From: a virus
DNA length: 24,057 nucleotides
Reading direction: 5' to 3' (one strand)
IMG/VR virus record: IMGVR_UViG_3300030331_000275
Coordinates: 1 to 24,057 of that record
The notes under the pieces are model-generated. The model had not been told where the DNA came from, ran no database searches, and saw only the letters and a list, made by a program, of their open reading frames with translations. Both the position numbers and the translations under genes were made by a program. Positions 1-6,735 of the stretch are shown here, in pieces. Positions within the stretch are counted from its first letter, which is position 1. Each line of letters starts with the position of its first letter.

Positions 1-13
1 CTGTGCTTTTCAT
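1..13 (-). CDS. possible 5' end of a further small gene
   Basis: An ATG at 13 on the minus strand opens a reading frame (Met-Lys-Ser-Thr) that leaves the window after four codons. It is preceded by GAGTGG at about 5-nt spacing, a plausible Shine-Dalgarno sequence. The 60 bases between it and the stop of the 75-aa gene hold only a 9-codon reading frame and no hairpin. Too little is visible to say what it encodes, and the call rests on the start site alone. Confidence 0.3.
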
Positions 14-73
14 ATCAACCACTCAAATCTGGTTTCACACCCATAATATACAATGTTTTTCTTATCTAGTCTA

Positions 74-301
74 TTAGGTGACTACCTTTACTGTCCCACT
101 ATCGTTATATAATGCCCCAGTCTCCAATCCTGTAGGAGAAGTAGGAAGGTCTGTAAGTGTTATTTTGGTGCCTCTTAGCTCACCGGGGTTTTGTAGCTGT
201 ACTACAAGTTGTGTTAAAGAACGAACCATCTCATCAAAATACTGCCTGTCGTACTCTTCTGGTGCTAAGGGGAACTGCGGTGGTACAAGATCTCTACTCA
301 T
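74..301 (-). CDS. small conserved phage protein, 75 aa
   Basis: A 75-residue protein. Its first half is predicted helical and acidic (residues 14-40, with a Leu/Val-rich stretch at 29-36). Its second half is a compact beta segment ending in TGALYNDSGTVKVV. I recognise this layout from small conserved proteins in marine phage tail modules but know no function; a trimeric helical stalk with a small beta cap would fit a fibre or spike accessory subunit, which is inference. The ATG overlaps the stop of the 581-aa tail gene by 4 nt (ATGA), so the two are translationally coupled. No cysteines or signal peptide. Confidence 0.75.
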   Translation of the reverse strand: MSRDLVPPQFPLAPEEYDRQYFDEMVRSLTQLVVQLQNPGELRGTKITLTDLPTSPTGLETGALYNDSGTVKVVT

Positions 302-2043
302 CGTTTACCATCCGGTTGTATCTCGACACGAGGCGAACCAAGTCTCCAAGCTACGCCTAAGTTATCAGATTCTATCCGTAACCCAAACGATCTGCCTCTG
401 AGCCTTGTGTGGTTCTGTTCTGTTGTGTCGGTTACTGTTAACGCTTTTGAGGTTGTAAACCCACTTGCAGGAGATCGTTGTGATTTAAGAGTTATTGTTG
501 CTTCTTTTGTTGCAGAAGAACTTGAACGATCAAAACTAACATCAGGTATCATGCGGCGAATAAACAAGAAACCGTCACCATCACCAATGTCGATTGGCGC
601 AGACTCTATAAATGATGCTATAGCCACACCGTCAGCATCAGAGCCAATCTCGTGATCATATAGTTTACTTGGGTAAGATGTGTTTGAGGCAGAAGTAGTA
701 GCTAACGGGAAGTCGTTTATACCACGATCTAACCAAGCTGTTCTTTCAAGATTTCCGTGATACCAGATTTGCTGTTCATAGTTATAAACAACGTATCTAT
801 CATTCTCCCCCGCGCCTGTTTGAGACGGATAAAACCAAAAAACCTCACCAAAAGCTGCGTTTGACCCCGCAAACACCTTGTTAGCCTGTTGTTCATCAAA
901 ATCATCAAAGATGTAGTCTCTTAGCGTACAAGGCAATGGCTGAACACGACCATCATAAAGATAAAAACGATCTACGCCCATCCAAAAAACAGCGTCACCA
1001 ACAGCTACCGCAGAATTAACGCCACGAATAGTAGTTTGGTTTGAGAGTTGTGTAATACCAAAAGTAAAAGGTGGACCGATAAACTGCATGGAGTGCACAG
1101 AGCTGTCCGTAATTAACAATACTTCCCTACGAGTTTCTATCGCTTGGACGATTTCGGATCCATTGCCTATGCGTAAGTCACCCGCAGTATTTGTTGCCGT
1201 AGGAGCCCAATCAAAGGGGTCTTCTTGTGAGCTAAATCTCACAAGTAGGGGGTCTAAATCAGTTGACCCAACAGCATTTGTACCCACAGCAATAACATGG
1301 CGGTCTCTGTCCGACACAAGCACTTGATTTGCAAAGAGTGGAGCACTAGTGGAATAGTAATTTAATTCTCTTGCTCGTTCACCAAAACCAGTTGTTGCGT
1401 CCCAATAATATATTTTACCGCCGCGAATGTTAAATATAAGGTCTTCACCAAAATTATCGTGTTTCCAAAACCGTAGCTGATTTGTAGCAAGGGTGTCAGC
1501 AGGTTCATTCCAACCGTTTCTACCCCAAGTCCCTGCACCCCAGCCGTAACCACCGACAACGTTATCTAATCCGGGCGTTATTTCATAAGCCACGTTAGCT
1601 TCGCCGGATTCTACCAAGGAAACTTCTGCTCCTTGAGATATAGTAAAGGTGTAAGAGTTGTCATCAATCTTTGTTATAATATGCTCACCATTTAGCAAGC
1701 TAACCAGAGTTGTGTACAATCCGCCAAAGCTAGTATCAGAAACAGTTATATAGTCTCCAGTAGAAGCACCGTGATTGTTTTGAGTTACTGTGACGGTTGT
1801 GCTGTCTTGCGTTGTAGTAAAAGTAAGACCGCTATCTAAAGAAACACTGACCTGAGCAATCGCCGCTCCAACCGCTGTGGTGGCCGAAACACCTGTTAGT
1901 ATTACAGTAACAATACGCGGATTACCCGCTGTAGGTGTGAGAGAAAAACCTGTTACAGGAATGCTGCTACCACCTGAAGCAGCAGCAGTGCCAAGAGAAC
2001 TAGTGGAAGATAAGCCTGACGCAGAAACAGTAATATCAGCCAT
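298..2043 (-). CDS. large tail protein, C-terminal part of a split GWGAGTWG-family protein
   Basis: A 581-residue virion protein. Residues about 5-75 carry GLSST-type repeats (SASGLSSTSSLGT near 7-19, LTGVSATTAVG near 49-59), followed by a beta domain. From about residue 155 it matches the C-terminal bulk of a protein I know from marine phages: GWGAGTWGRNGWN, HDNFGEDLIFN, SMQFIGPPFTFG, RTAWLDRG, FIRRMIPDVSF and a WRLGSPRVEIQPDG end. That bulk looks beta-propeller-like, as expected of a tail nozzle or hub protein, but this is inference. In relatives I recall, the part encoded by the upstream gene is fused to it. Start ATG at 2043 has GGTGAG overlapping the upstream stop, so re-initiation is well supported and a sequencing error unlikely. 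Confidence 0.85.
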   Translation of the reverse strand: MADITVSASGLSSTSSLGTAAASGGSSIPVTGFSLTPTAGNPRIVTVILTGVSATTAVGAAIAQVSVSLDSGLTFTTTQDSTTVTVTQNNHGASTGDYITVSDTSFGGLYTTLVSLLNGEHIITKIDDNSYTFTISQGAEVSLVESGEANVAYEITPGLDNVVGGYGWGAGTWGRNGWNEPADTLATNQLRFWKHDNFGEDLIFNIRGGKIYYWDATTGFGERARELNYYSTSAPLFANQVLVSDRDRHVIAVGTNAVGSTDLDPLLVRFSSQEDPFDWAPTATNTAGDLRIGNGSEIVQAIETRREVLLITDSSVHSMQFIGPPFTFGITQLSNQTTIRGVNSAVAVGDAVFWMGVDRFYLYDGRVQPLPCTLRDYIFDDFDEQQANKVFAGSNAAFGEVFWFYPSQTGAGENDRYVVYNYEQQIWYHGNLERTAWLDRGINDFPLATTSASNTSYPSKLYDHEIGSDADGVAIASFIESAPIDIGDGDGFLFIRRMIPDVSFDRSSSSATKEATITLKSQRSPASGFTTSKALTVTDTTEQNHTRLRGRSFGLRIESDNLGVAWRLGSPRVEIQPDGKR

Positions 2044-2050
2044 GACTCAC

Positions 2051-2524
2051 CTATGAAGTTGTTACAGTAACATTTCCAACAGAGGCCGTAGCTGTAACGT
2101 AGAAGTTAATTTGTAGGTTTCCAACAAGCCCTGTAACATTAGAAAGCAGCGCACTCTGGAAGTTTTCTGCCTCTACTGTAACAGTTCCTAACGAAGTTGT
2201 CGCCTGATTACCTGTGGGTTTAGCAGGAATCATAAAAGTTGTTCTAATGGGAGTAATGTTAAAAACATTACCACTGCTTTCAATATAATACTTCTGATGT
2301 GTACCGATACCAATAAACGGCGTGTTATTTAAAGACTGCCATGAATGCAAAGCTCTTGGCGTACCGACTATTGTATCGTTTGTACGGGACTCCCACCCAC
2401 CTATCTTCTCAGGATAACCAAACCTAAAACGTATGAGGTCACTGTCAACCCACCCGCCTTCATTTGAGTAAGCTGTCGTGTCTTTAACCACCCCCGGCTT
2501 GAACTGTAGCTTGGTTAAAGGCAT
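2051..2524 (-). CDS. N-terminal part of the split tail protein, 157 aa
   Basis: Residues 1-95 carry a conserved block (MPLTKLQFKPGV, YSNEGGWVDSDLIRFRFG, YPEKIGGWE, IGIGTHQKYYIE, NITPIRT) that, in the relatives I recall, is the N-terminus of the same polypeptide as the next gene. From about residue 100 the sequence changes to GLSST-like repeat material (TTSLGTVTVEA, TATASVGNVTV) and stops with TAG at 2051. The next gene opens 7 nt later with the same repeat type. The break therefore lies inside a repeat insertion. The two products probably assemble together as one tail subunit. The SD for this start (GGAGAC) is encoded in the GDLA codons of the preceding paralogue. Confidence 0.85.
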   Translation of the reverse strand: MPLTKLQFKPGVVKDTTAYSNEGGWVDSDLIRFRFGYPEKIGGWESRTNDTIVGTPRALHSWQSLNNTPFIGIGTHQKYYIESSGNVFNITPIRTTFMIPAKPTGNQATTSLGTVTVEAENFQSALLSNVTGLVGNLQINFYVTATASVGNVTVTTS

Positions 2525-2902
2525 CTATGCTAAGTCTCCGTGAATAACGGTATTGTTTTCTGGCATATCATCTACTGCGGATGTGGTTGCGCCATGCAGT
2601 CTAATAGAAGAAGAATTTTTAGTGCCTATAGAAAGTATTCTATTGGAGGCTGACGTGCCTTCTTCTCCGCACATACCCACAGAAGCATAATTATCTGTGT
2701 TCATAGCGTTAGTGTAAGTAATAGTAGTGTCTCCTGTACCATTGTCATCTAGACTAGATACATTTAAAGAATCAAGATTACTCGTTGAACTTGATGTTGT
2801 AAAATTTACCCAAGCCTTCGCACTACCATTGACAACAAACTGCGTATCAAGCGACCCTGCGGTGCTGTGTTCTAGTTGGTCTGCTACAATTTTTCCAGCC
2901 AT
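2525..2902 (-). CDS. GDLA-family tail protein, paralogue 7
   Basis: A 125-residue member of the seven-gene family. It has the family core: SAKAWVNF near residue 27, then DSLNVSSLDDNGTGDTTITY and a TNAMNTDNY motif near 65-73, a variable stretch, and a C-terminal VIHGDLA. In marine phages this core is usually the distal module of long tail fibres; here it stands alone. Role inferred: receptor-binding or fibre-tip subunit. The GGAGAC encoding Gly-Asp of the GDLA end also serves as SD for the following gene at 2524. The start overlaps the stop of paralogue 6 by 1 nt (TAATG). Confidence 0.8.
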   Translation of the reverse strand: MAGKIVADQLEHSTAGSLDTQFVVNGSAKAWVNFTTSSSTSNLDSLNVSSLDDNGTGDTTITYTNAMNTDNYASVGMCGEEGTSASNRILSIGTKNSSSIRLHGATTSAVDDMPENNTVIHGDLA

Positions 2903-3312
2903 TATGCTAAGTCTCCATGAATTGAAAAAGTTCCAACATCAGGGTCTCTAACAGAATTTGAGTGGTTCATAATGTACGTTTTGCACGTTCCTGTTGTTAA
3001 ACCAGTGTTACTTTTGATGGTTACAAAAAGGCCAAAATTTCCAGCATCATCGTGGCAAGCACCGCCTAAAGTGTACGTGCCGTTTGCCATAGAGTTAGTA
3101 AAAGTATGAGTATAATCTCCTGTACCCCCGTCAGACAAACTGCTTTCATTAAAAGAGTCTGTTATAGATGCAGTGCCGCTACCATCAAAATTACACCAAA
3201 CCTTCGCCAACCCCTGCTGGAGATTAGTTGTTGTGCTGTTACCTTCGCCTGTCACAGCAATAGAGCCAGCAGTGCCTGTACCGGTGAGCGTGTTTACAAG
3301 AAGGGTACTCAT
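2902..3312 (-). CDS. GDLA-family tail protein, paralogue 6
   Basis: A 136-residue family member. Its N-terminal region (AGSIAVTGEGN, TTTNLQQGLAK at about 14-37) is nearly identical to that of paralogue 2, 3.4 kb away, including at DNA level, while the distal halves differ. The core DSFNESSLSDGGTGDYTHTF is followed by TNSMANGTY, a variable segment with two cysteines, and the C-terminal SIHGDLA. The shared head with divergent tail points to recombination between cassettes. It overlaps paralogue 5 by 4 nt (ATGA) and paralogue 7 by 1 nt. Likely a receptor-binding or fibre-tip subunit (inference). Confidence 0.82.
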   Translation of the reverse strand: MSTLLVNTLTGTGTAGSIAVTGEGNSTTTNLQQGLAKVWCNFDGSGTASITDSFNESSLSDGGTGDYTHTFTNSMANGTYTLGGACHDDAGNFGLFVTIKSNTGLTTGTCKTYIMNHSNSVRDPDVGTFSIHGDLA

Positions 3313-3704
3313 GCTAGGTCTCCATGAACAATACCGTTAGAAATATGTGTGTCATCAAGACTGCCAGTGTTTTGCTCAGATGTAGCAACAAAAACTTCTC
3401 CAGCGTTATCACCACGAATGACGCTACAATTTCTGTTAGAATTTGTTGCACCGTTATCAGAATTTGTTTCAGAAGCATCCCCACAACAGGACATATTCGT
3501 TGTGTTGCTCATATTGTTTGTTAGAGATATGGTCATTCTTCCGTTTGCGCGGTCATTCAATGAACTGATATTTAGCCCACCAGAAACTAATGTACTGTTA
3601 TTGGTTACGTTAAACAAAGCCTTTGCCGCACTAGCTTTATTCAGTGTAACCGCACCAGTACCAGCCTTATCAGCAATAGTATCTACATTCAATACACTGG
3701 TCAT
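3309..3704 (-). CDS. GDLA-family tail protein, paralogue 5
   Basis: 131 residues from the ATG at 3704. A TTG at 3716 would lengthen it, but the ATG has GGAG at 6-nt spacing and makes the usual ATGA overlap with the preceding fibre gene. The N-terminus (TSVLNVDTIADKAGTGAVT) matches the LxVDTI...G pattern of the family. The core is shortened (ALFNVTNNS, LNISSLNDRANG, TISLTNNMSNT), followed by a Cys-Cys pair, an Asn-rich variable segment and a C-terminal VHGDLA. It lacks the Lys-Ala-Trp of most siblings (KALFN instead). Role as for the rest of the family. Confidence 0.8.
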   Translation of the reverse strand: MTSVLNVDTIADKAGTGAVTLNKASAAKALFNVTNNSTLVSGGLNISSLNDRANGRMTISLTNNMSNTTNMSCCGDASETNSDNGATNSNRNCSVIRGDNAGEVFVATSEQNTGSLDDTHISNGIVHGDLA

Positions 3705-4159
3705 ACGATGCTCCAATACCCATTGACAGTCACGGTTGCAGACTGTGTGATTGGTCCTGCCGATACGCCGTTCTCATCGCTATCAATAGTAATGTCCGCG
3801 CTAATGGTCTGACCGTTCAAACGAATGATGCTGTTGTTACCCTTGAATGGGTAGCGGGTATCACTTTCAGTCTTAGTATACGAACTAGCCACGGCAAACG
3901 TGTCATACACAACCATCTCGACAATGTCATTCAAAGTAGCGGCTGTTACCAAAACAACGCTCGTGCCTGTTGTAGCGGCATAATCAGTTCCGGGCTTGAG
4001 AAGAACGCCGTTCTGATACACATCCATGTACAGACCATCTGTGTAAGTCAGTGTTTTACTGTCACCGTCACTGCCACTAAAGGTAGTCTGACTGGCAGTT
4101 GCTTGATACACAAAGCGATTGCGAACACCAAACTCTGGGGATTTTCCTATGTATGGCAT
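3701..4159 (-). CDS. tail fibre protein with MPYIG N-terminus, 152 aa
   Basis: Begins MPYIGKSPEFG, an N-terminal block I recognise from marine phage tail fibre proteins and shared with the 149-aa gene at 7103-7552 (MPYIGGVPAVN). The next part follows the usual layout of an attachment domain: FVYQATASQTTFSG, TDGLYMDVYQNGVLLKPGTDY, then a beta strand ending DIVEMVVYDTF. The C-terminal 45 residues are a short beta-rich cap (INGQTI-like, ITIDSDENG). It is much shorter than a full fibre, so it may act as an adaptor on which other subunits sit. The last codons, TGG AGC ATC, supply GGAG as SD for paralogue 5. Confidence 0.8.
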   Translation of the reverse strand: MPYIGKSPEFGVRNRFVYQATASQTTFSGSDGDSKTLTYTDGLYMDVYQNGVLLKPGTDYAATTGTSVVLVTAATLNDIVEMVVYDTFAVASSYTKTESDTRYPFKGNNSIIRLNGQTISADITIDSDENGVSAGPITQSATVTVNGYWSIV

Positions 4160-4163
4160 CTGA

Positions 4164-4694
4164 TTACCCCGCTATCTCTGTTACACTGATGTATGAAATA
4201 CCTCGTTCATAATCCCCAGAATTTGTGTCAGCAACTGTTCTGTTAGTGTACCAAGTAGCTGCACTGCCTGATCCCTGAACCACTCCCACTTTGTAAGCTA
4301 TTTGAGAGGTTGAGCTAGGTGTATCAAAATAACTGTAAAGTGCTGCTTCAGGTGTACTAGCTTGGTCTTCAGCGGTAATTCCAATCAGGGTGGTAGGAAG
4401 AACCGTAATATTTCTATTACCGTCAAGCGGTGCTGCTAATTTTGTGCTGTCCCTGTAAAAAAACCAACCAGAATTGTAAGTAATTGACATAGGAGTCCAT
4501 TCACCAACTACTTGAGCTTCAATTTTAATAATGCTGTTAGTTGATATAGGAGTAATATTTACAGCTAAGTGTGATAACTCTACATTTGTGGCACTTGCAA
4601 CAGCAGTGCTAGTTGTACTTGTGTACTGTGTATATTGCACTTGAATAATACCCCCAGCGGCATACCCACCTGCTCTTACTTTAGTTAACGCCAT
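4164..4694 (-). CDS. tail fibre tip-like protein, 176 aa
   Basis: Begins MALTKVRAGG; a beta-rich body follows (VQYTQYTSTTSTAVAS, VNITPISTNSIIKIEAQVVGEW, YNSGWFFYRDSTKL, YERGISYISVTEI). The ITP.S.NS.I.I and ..F.R..T.L signatures belong to a family I know as the distal domain of marine phage fibres, probably a trimeric beta-sandwich tip. Here it is a separate gene. Start ATG has GGAG at good spacing. A short GC hairpin with a U-tract (4706-4721) lies directly upstream and could reduce its transcription. Receptor binding is inference from family context. Confidence 0.75.
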   Translation of the reverse strand: MALTKVRAGGYAAGGIIQVQYTQYTSTTSTAVASATNVELSHLAVNITPISTNSIIKIEAQVVGEWTPMSITYNSGWFFYRDSTKLAAPLDGNRNITVLPTTLIGITAEDQASTPEAALYSYFDTPSSTSQIAYKVGVVQGSGSAATWYTNRTVADTNSGDYERGISYISVTEIAG

Positions 4695-4705
4695 TTACCT
4701 ACTCC

Positions 4706-4721
4706 AAAAAGGGGAAGCCCC
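4706..4721 (-). terminator. weak intrinsic terminator or attenuator
   Basis: Read on the minus strand the sequence is GGGG-CTT-CCCC followed at once by TTTTT. The stem is only 4 GC pairs with a 3-nt loop, so it would be a weak or partial terminator. It occupies most of the 32-nt gap between two fibre-module genes, an unusually large gap for this tightly packed operon. The downstream SD (GGAG) begins right after the U-tract. Confidence 0.45.
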
Positions 4722-4726
4722 ACACA

Positions 4727-5098
4727 TTATGCGTAAGGGCTAGTACCAAGTACGTCTGTATCCCAAGCTGCTTTTAGCTTTGCGATTGTGTCTGCATCAG
4801 TAATTGCTTTTGCAGCAGGTGCATCACGAAGTGCTTTCTTCTTGTTTACAGAAGCAGTCTTTGCGGTTGCATCGTCAGCCTCTAGTGCCTTCATGTACAC
4901 TACGTCTTCTGCATCGAGCAAAGGCGCACGAACTTCACGGATTTTATCCTTGAAGATTTCTTTTGCTTTTGTCATATCTTCAGAGATGACTTTGCCATTC
5001 AAAGTCCATGCTTCACGAAAGTGACGATCTGATGGAACGGTAACGGTTGAGGCATCAACCTGATTGCCGTCTTTATCTACAATATAAGTTGTTGCCAT
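4727..5098 (-). CDS. tail fibre assembly chaperone-like protein, 123 aa
   Basis: Soluble, mostly helical and charged, unlike its beta-rich neighbours. It contains VPSDRHFREAWTLNG at residues 22-36, followed by DMTKAKEIFKDKIREVRAPLLDAED and a KALEADDA segment. The P.DR.FR.AW motif followed by a KAKEI..D.IR..R helix is typical of small proteins encoded beside phage fibres and is often annotated as fibre assembly chaperone or DUF4376-like. I infer a folding or assembly role for adjacent fibre proteins. The 158-aa gene just upstream ends in a truncated copy of the same motif. SD is AAGGAGA, 6 nt before ATG. Confidence 0.7.
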   Translation of the reverse strand: MATTYIVDKDGNQVDASTVTVPSDRHFREAWTLNGKVISEDMTKAKEIFKDKIREVRAPLLDAEDVVYMKALEADDATAKTASVNKKKALRDAPAAKAITDADTIAKLKAAWDTDVLGTSPYA

Positions 5099-5109
5099 GA
5101 GGTTTCTCC

Positions 5110-5586
5110 TTATGCGGCTACAGTTTTATCAGTGGCTAAGTCTTCACTAATCTTCCAAGCGTTGCGCCACTCTCTTGTTGCTGGAAGCTGTTCTTTCTTG
5201 CATATTACCAGTTTTGGCTTATTACCGCTATCCCAATCACGCCAAACATGTTGAGGGCAGTCTTTCATTATGAGATATTCCAAGGCTTGCTCTTCTGTCA
5301 TAGCCTCAACAGGTTCTGTGTTATGTAAGAGATAGCCACGAGTATGCTTCTTAAAGTCTGGTTCTGCCTCGTCTTTAGCCAGTTCCCAGTAAACCCAAAC
5401 TGGTGGTAGGATACCGCCCTGCAATGCACAAGCCATCCAGTTAGGATCAGGCACAAGTATCTTGGCACACTCGTCTATGCTGTCTTCGTACACCACACGG
5501 TACTCTGACTGATAGGCTTCTAGGTTTTCTTTTGCCCAGCACAGTCTATCCCATAAGTGTGTGCCTTTAAACTCAGGTGTTTGCAT
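5110..5586 (-). CDS. fibre-module protein with chaperone-like C-terminus, 158 aa
   Basis: An aromatic and Cys-containing globular protein (PDPNWMACALQGG, PPVWVYWELAKDE, CPQHVWRDWD). I recognise it as a conserved hypothetical of marine phage tail modules without known function. Residues 133-150 (QLPATREWRNAWKISEDL) align with the start of the P.DR.FREAW domain of the following gene, which suggests a truncated duplicate or an old fusion. Its ATG at 5586 overlaps the stop of paralogue 4 by 1 nt and takes its SD (GGAGAC) from that gene's GDLA codons. Possible fibre assembly factor (inference). Confidence 0.65.
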   Translation of the reverse strand: MQTPEFKGTHLWDRLCWAKENLEAYQSEYRVVYEDSIDECAKILVPDPNWMACALQGGILPPVWVYWELAKDEAEPDFKKHTRGYLLHNTEPVEAMTEEQALEYLIMKDCPQHVWRDWDSGNKPKLVICKKEQLPATREWRNAWKISEDLATDKTVAA

Positions 5587-5966
5587 TATGCCAAGTCTCC
5601 AAAAATTGTTGCATCTCCTATGCCGGGGTCAGTCTGAGTGCCACTATTATTTTCTATATCCATTTCATAATTACTGGTTGTTCTGTTACAAATTCCTGCG
5701 GGATAAAAACTACCAGCATCTGTAGACCCACCTACACTAGAACTTGCAGCATAATCATCATTATTCATATTTGAAGAGAACGCAAAAGTGTAGTTTCCTG
5801 TGCCGTTGTCGGTGTCCGAACTAATGTTGAAAGAATCGCGTATCATGTCGCTGCTAGCCGTGCCAGTACCCTTTACATTAATCCAAGACTTTGCCAACCC
5901 CTCAACAGCATTAGGACCACTAGAGATACCGCTACCAAATTCAGCAAGTTCTGATGCTTTACTCAT
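5586..5966 (-). CDS. GDLA-family tail protein, paralogue 4
   Basis: 126 residues. The N-terminus (MSKASELAEFGSG) differs from the LxVDTI start of its siblings, then GLAKSWINVKGTGTAS leads into the core DSFNISSDTDNGTGNYTFAF and SSNMNNDDY. A variable distal part with one cysteine follows, then the C-terminal IFGDLA. The core fits the marine tail-fibre module most closely of all seven copies. The different N-terminus attached to a standard core again suggests module exchange. Overlaps paralogue 3 by 4 nt (ATGA). Receptor-binding or fibre-tip role inferred. Confidence 0.82.
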   Translation of the reverse strand: MSKASELAEFGSGISSGPNAVEGLAKSWINVKGTGTASSDMIRDSFNISSDTDNGTGNYTFAFSSNMNNDDYAASSSVGGSTDAGSFYPAGICNRTTSNYEMDIENNSGTQTDPGIGDATIFGDLA

Positions 5967-6346
5967 GCTAGATCTCCTGAAGTTTGCATACCATTAAAGG
6001 CTGGATTAGCGTTTGATTGAGATTGAATTTTTACACTGGTTGTTGTGGGGGTATGTATTTGTAAGTCAGATGAGCTATAATTTGTTACACCAGCAGAATT
6101 AGCATTTGTTGCAGTGGTTACACATTGACCATTTGAGGTATTAAAAGCACTACTATATGTCATTGTATTTTGTGTTGAGCTATCATCTGTAATGCTTGAT
6201 ATACTAAAAGAATCATACGGACTACCAGTATCATTCATAGACCAAGAACACCACGCCTTCAAAGTGCCCCCTGCAACAAAGCTCATGCCAATGGAGTTGT
6301 TACCCGCACTATCTTTTAAGGTGTTTACTCTTAGTTCGCTTGCCAT
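5963..6346 (-). CDS. GDLA-family tail protein, paralogue 3
   Basis: 127 residues. Family pattern: ASELRVNTLKDSAGNNS at the N-terminus, LKAWCSWSMNDTG near 29-41, DSFSISSITDDSS core, MTYSSAFNTSNG, variable Thr/Ser/Asn-rich segment, and a C-terminal TSGDLA. It is the most divergent in the distal half and has lost the GTGDYT stretch (SSTQNTMTY instead). The final codons GGA GAT CTA GC still provide GGAGAT as SD for paralogue 4. Overlaps paralogue 2 by 1 nt (TAATG). Confidence 0.8.
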   Translation of the reverse strand: MASELRVNTLKDSAGNNSIGMSFVAGGTLKAWCSWSMNDTGSPYDSFSISSITDDSSTQNTMTYSSAFNTSNGQCVTTATNANSAGVTNYSSSDLQIHTPTTTSVKIQSQSNANPAFNGMQTSGDLA

Positions 6347-6735
6347 TACGCTAAGTCTCCGTGTACTGAACCGTGCCTAATACCATCAGCAGAACTTCCA
6401 GATGAATTTACTGTTCTTAATTTATATGTGCTTGTTGACTCTGCTCTGCCGTGATACGGATAGCTTGTGTGAGCAGTAGACATAACACAAAAATCAGCGG
6501 CGTTCATAACACTAGTCATTGTGTGGTTGCTGTTTCCAGTGCCGATATCTGTAAATCCGCTTGTGTTAAACGAATCACCCGCAATGCTTGATGAACTATC
6601 AGTCACTGATGCAACCCAAGCCTTTGCTAGCCCCTGCTGAAGATTAGTTGTGGTTGAATTGCCTTCACCTGTGACAGCAATAGACCCTGCGGTGGCTACA
6701 CCCGTAATTGTGTCTACTTTAAGTATGCTTGCCAT
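6346..6735 (-). CDS. GDLA-family tail protein, paralogue 2
   Basis: 129 residues. Starts ASILKVDTITGVATAG, followed by SIAVTGEGN and TTTNLQQGLAKAW, nearly identical to paralogue 6. The core is DSFNTSGFTDIGTGNSNHTM with TSVMNAADF. The distal variable segment contains HTSYPYHGRAE, and the C-terminus is SVHGDLA. The shared 5' half with paralogue 6 but different 3' half marks a probable recombination joint after the LAKxW codons. Same inferred receptor-binding or fibre-tip role. Confidence 0.82.
   Translation of the reverse strand: MASILKVDTITGVATAGSIAVTGEGNSTTTNLQQGLAKAWVASVTDSSSSIAGDSFNTSGFTDIGTGNSNHTMTSVMNAADFCVMSTAHTSYPYHGRAESTSTYKLRTVNSSGSSADGIRHGSVHGDLA

Noticed and set aside
3705-3716. 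Longer TTG start for GDLA paralogue 5 at 3716
   Set aside because: The ATG at 3704 has a GGAG at good spacing, matches the family N-terminus and makes the usual ATGA overlap.
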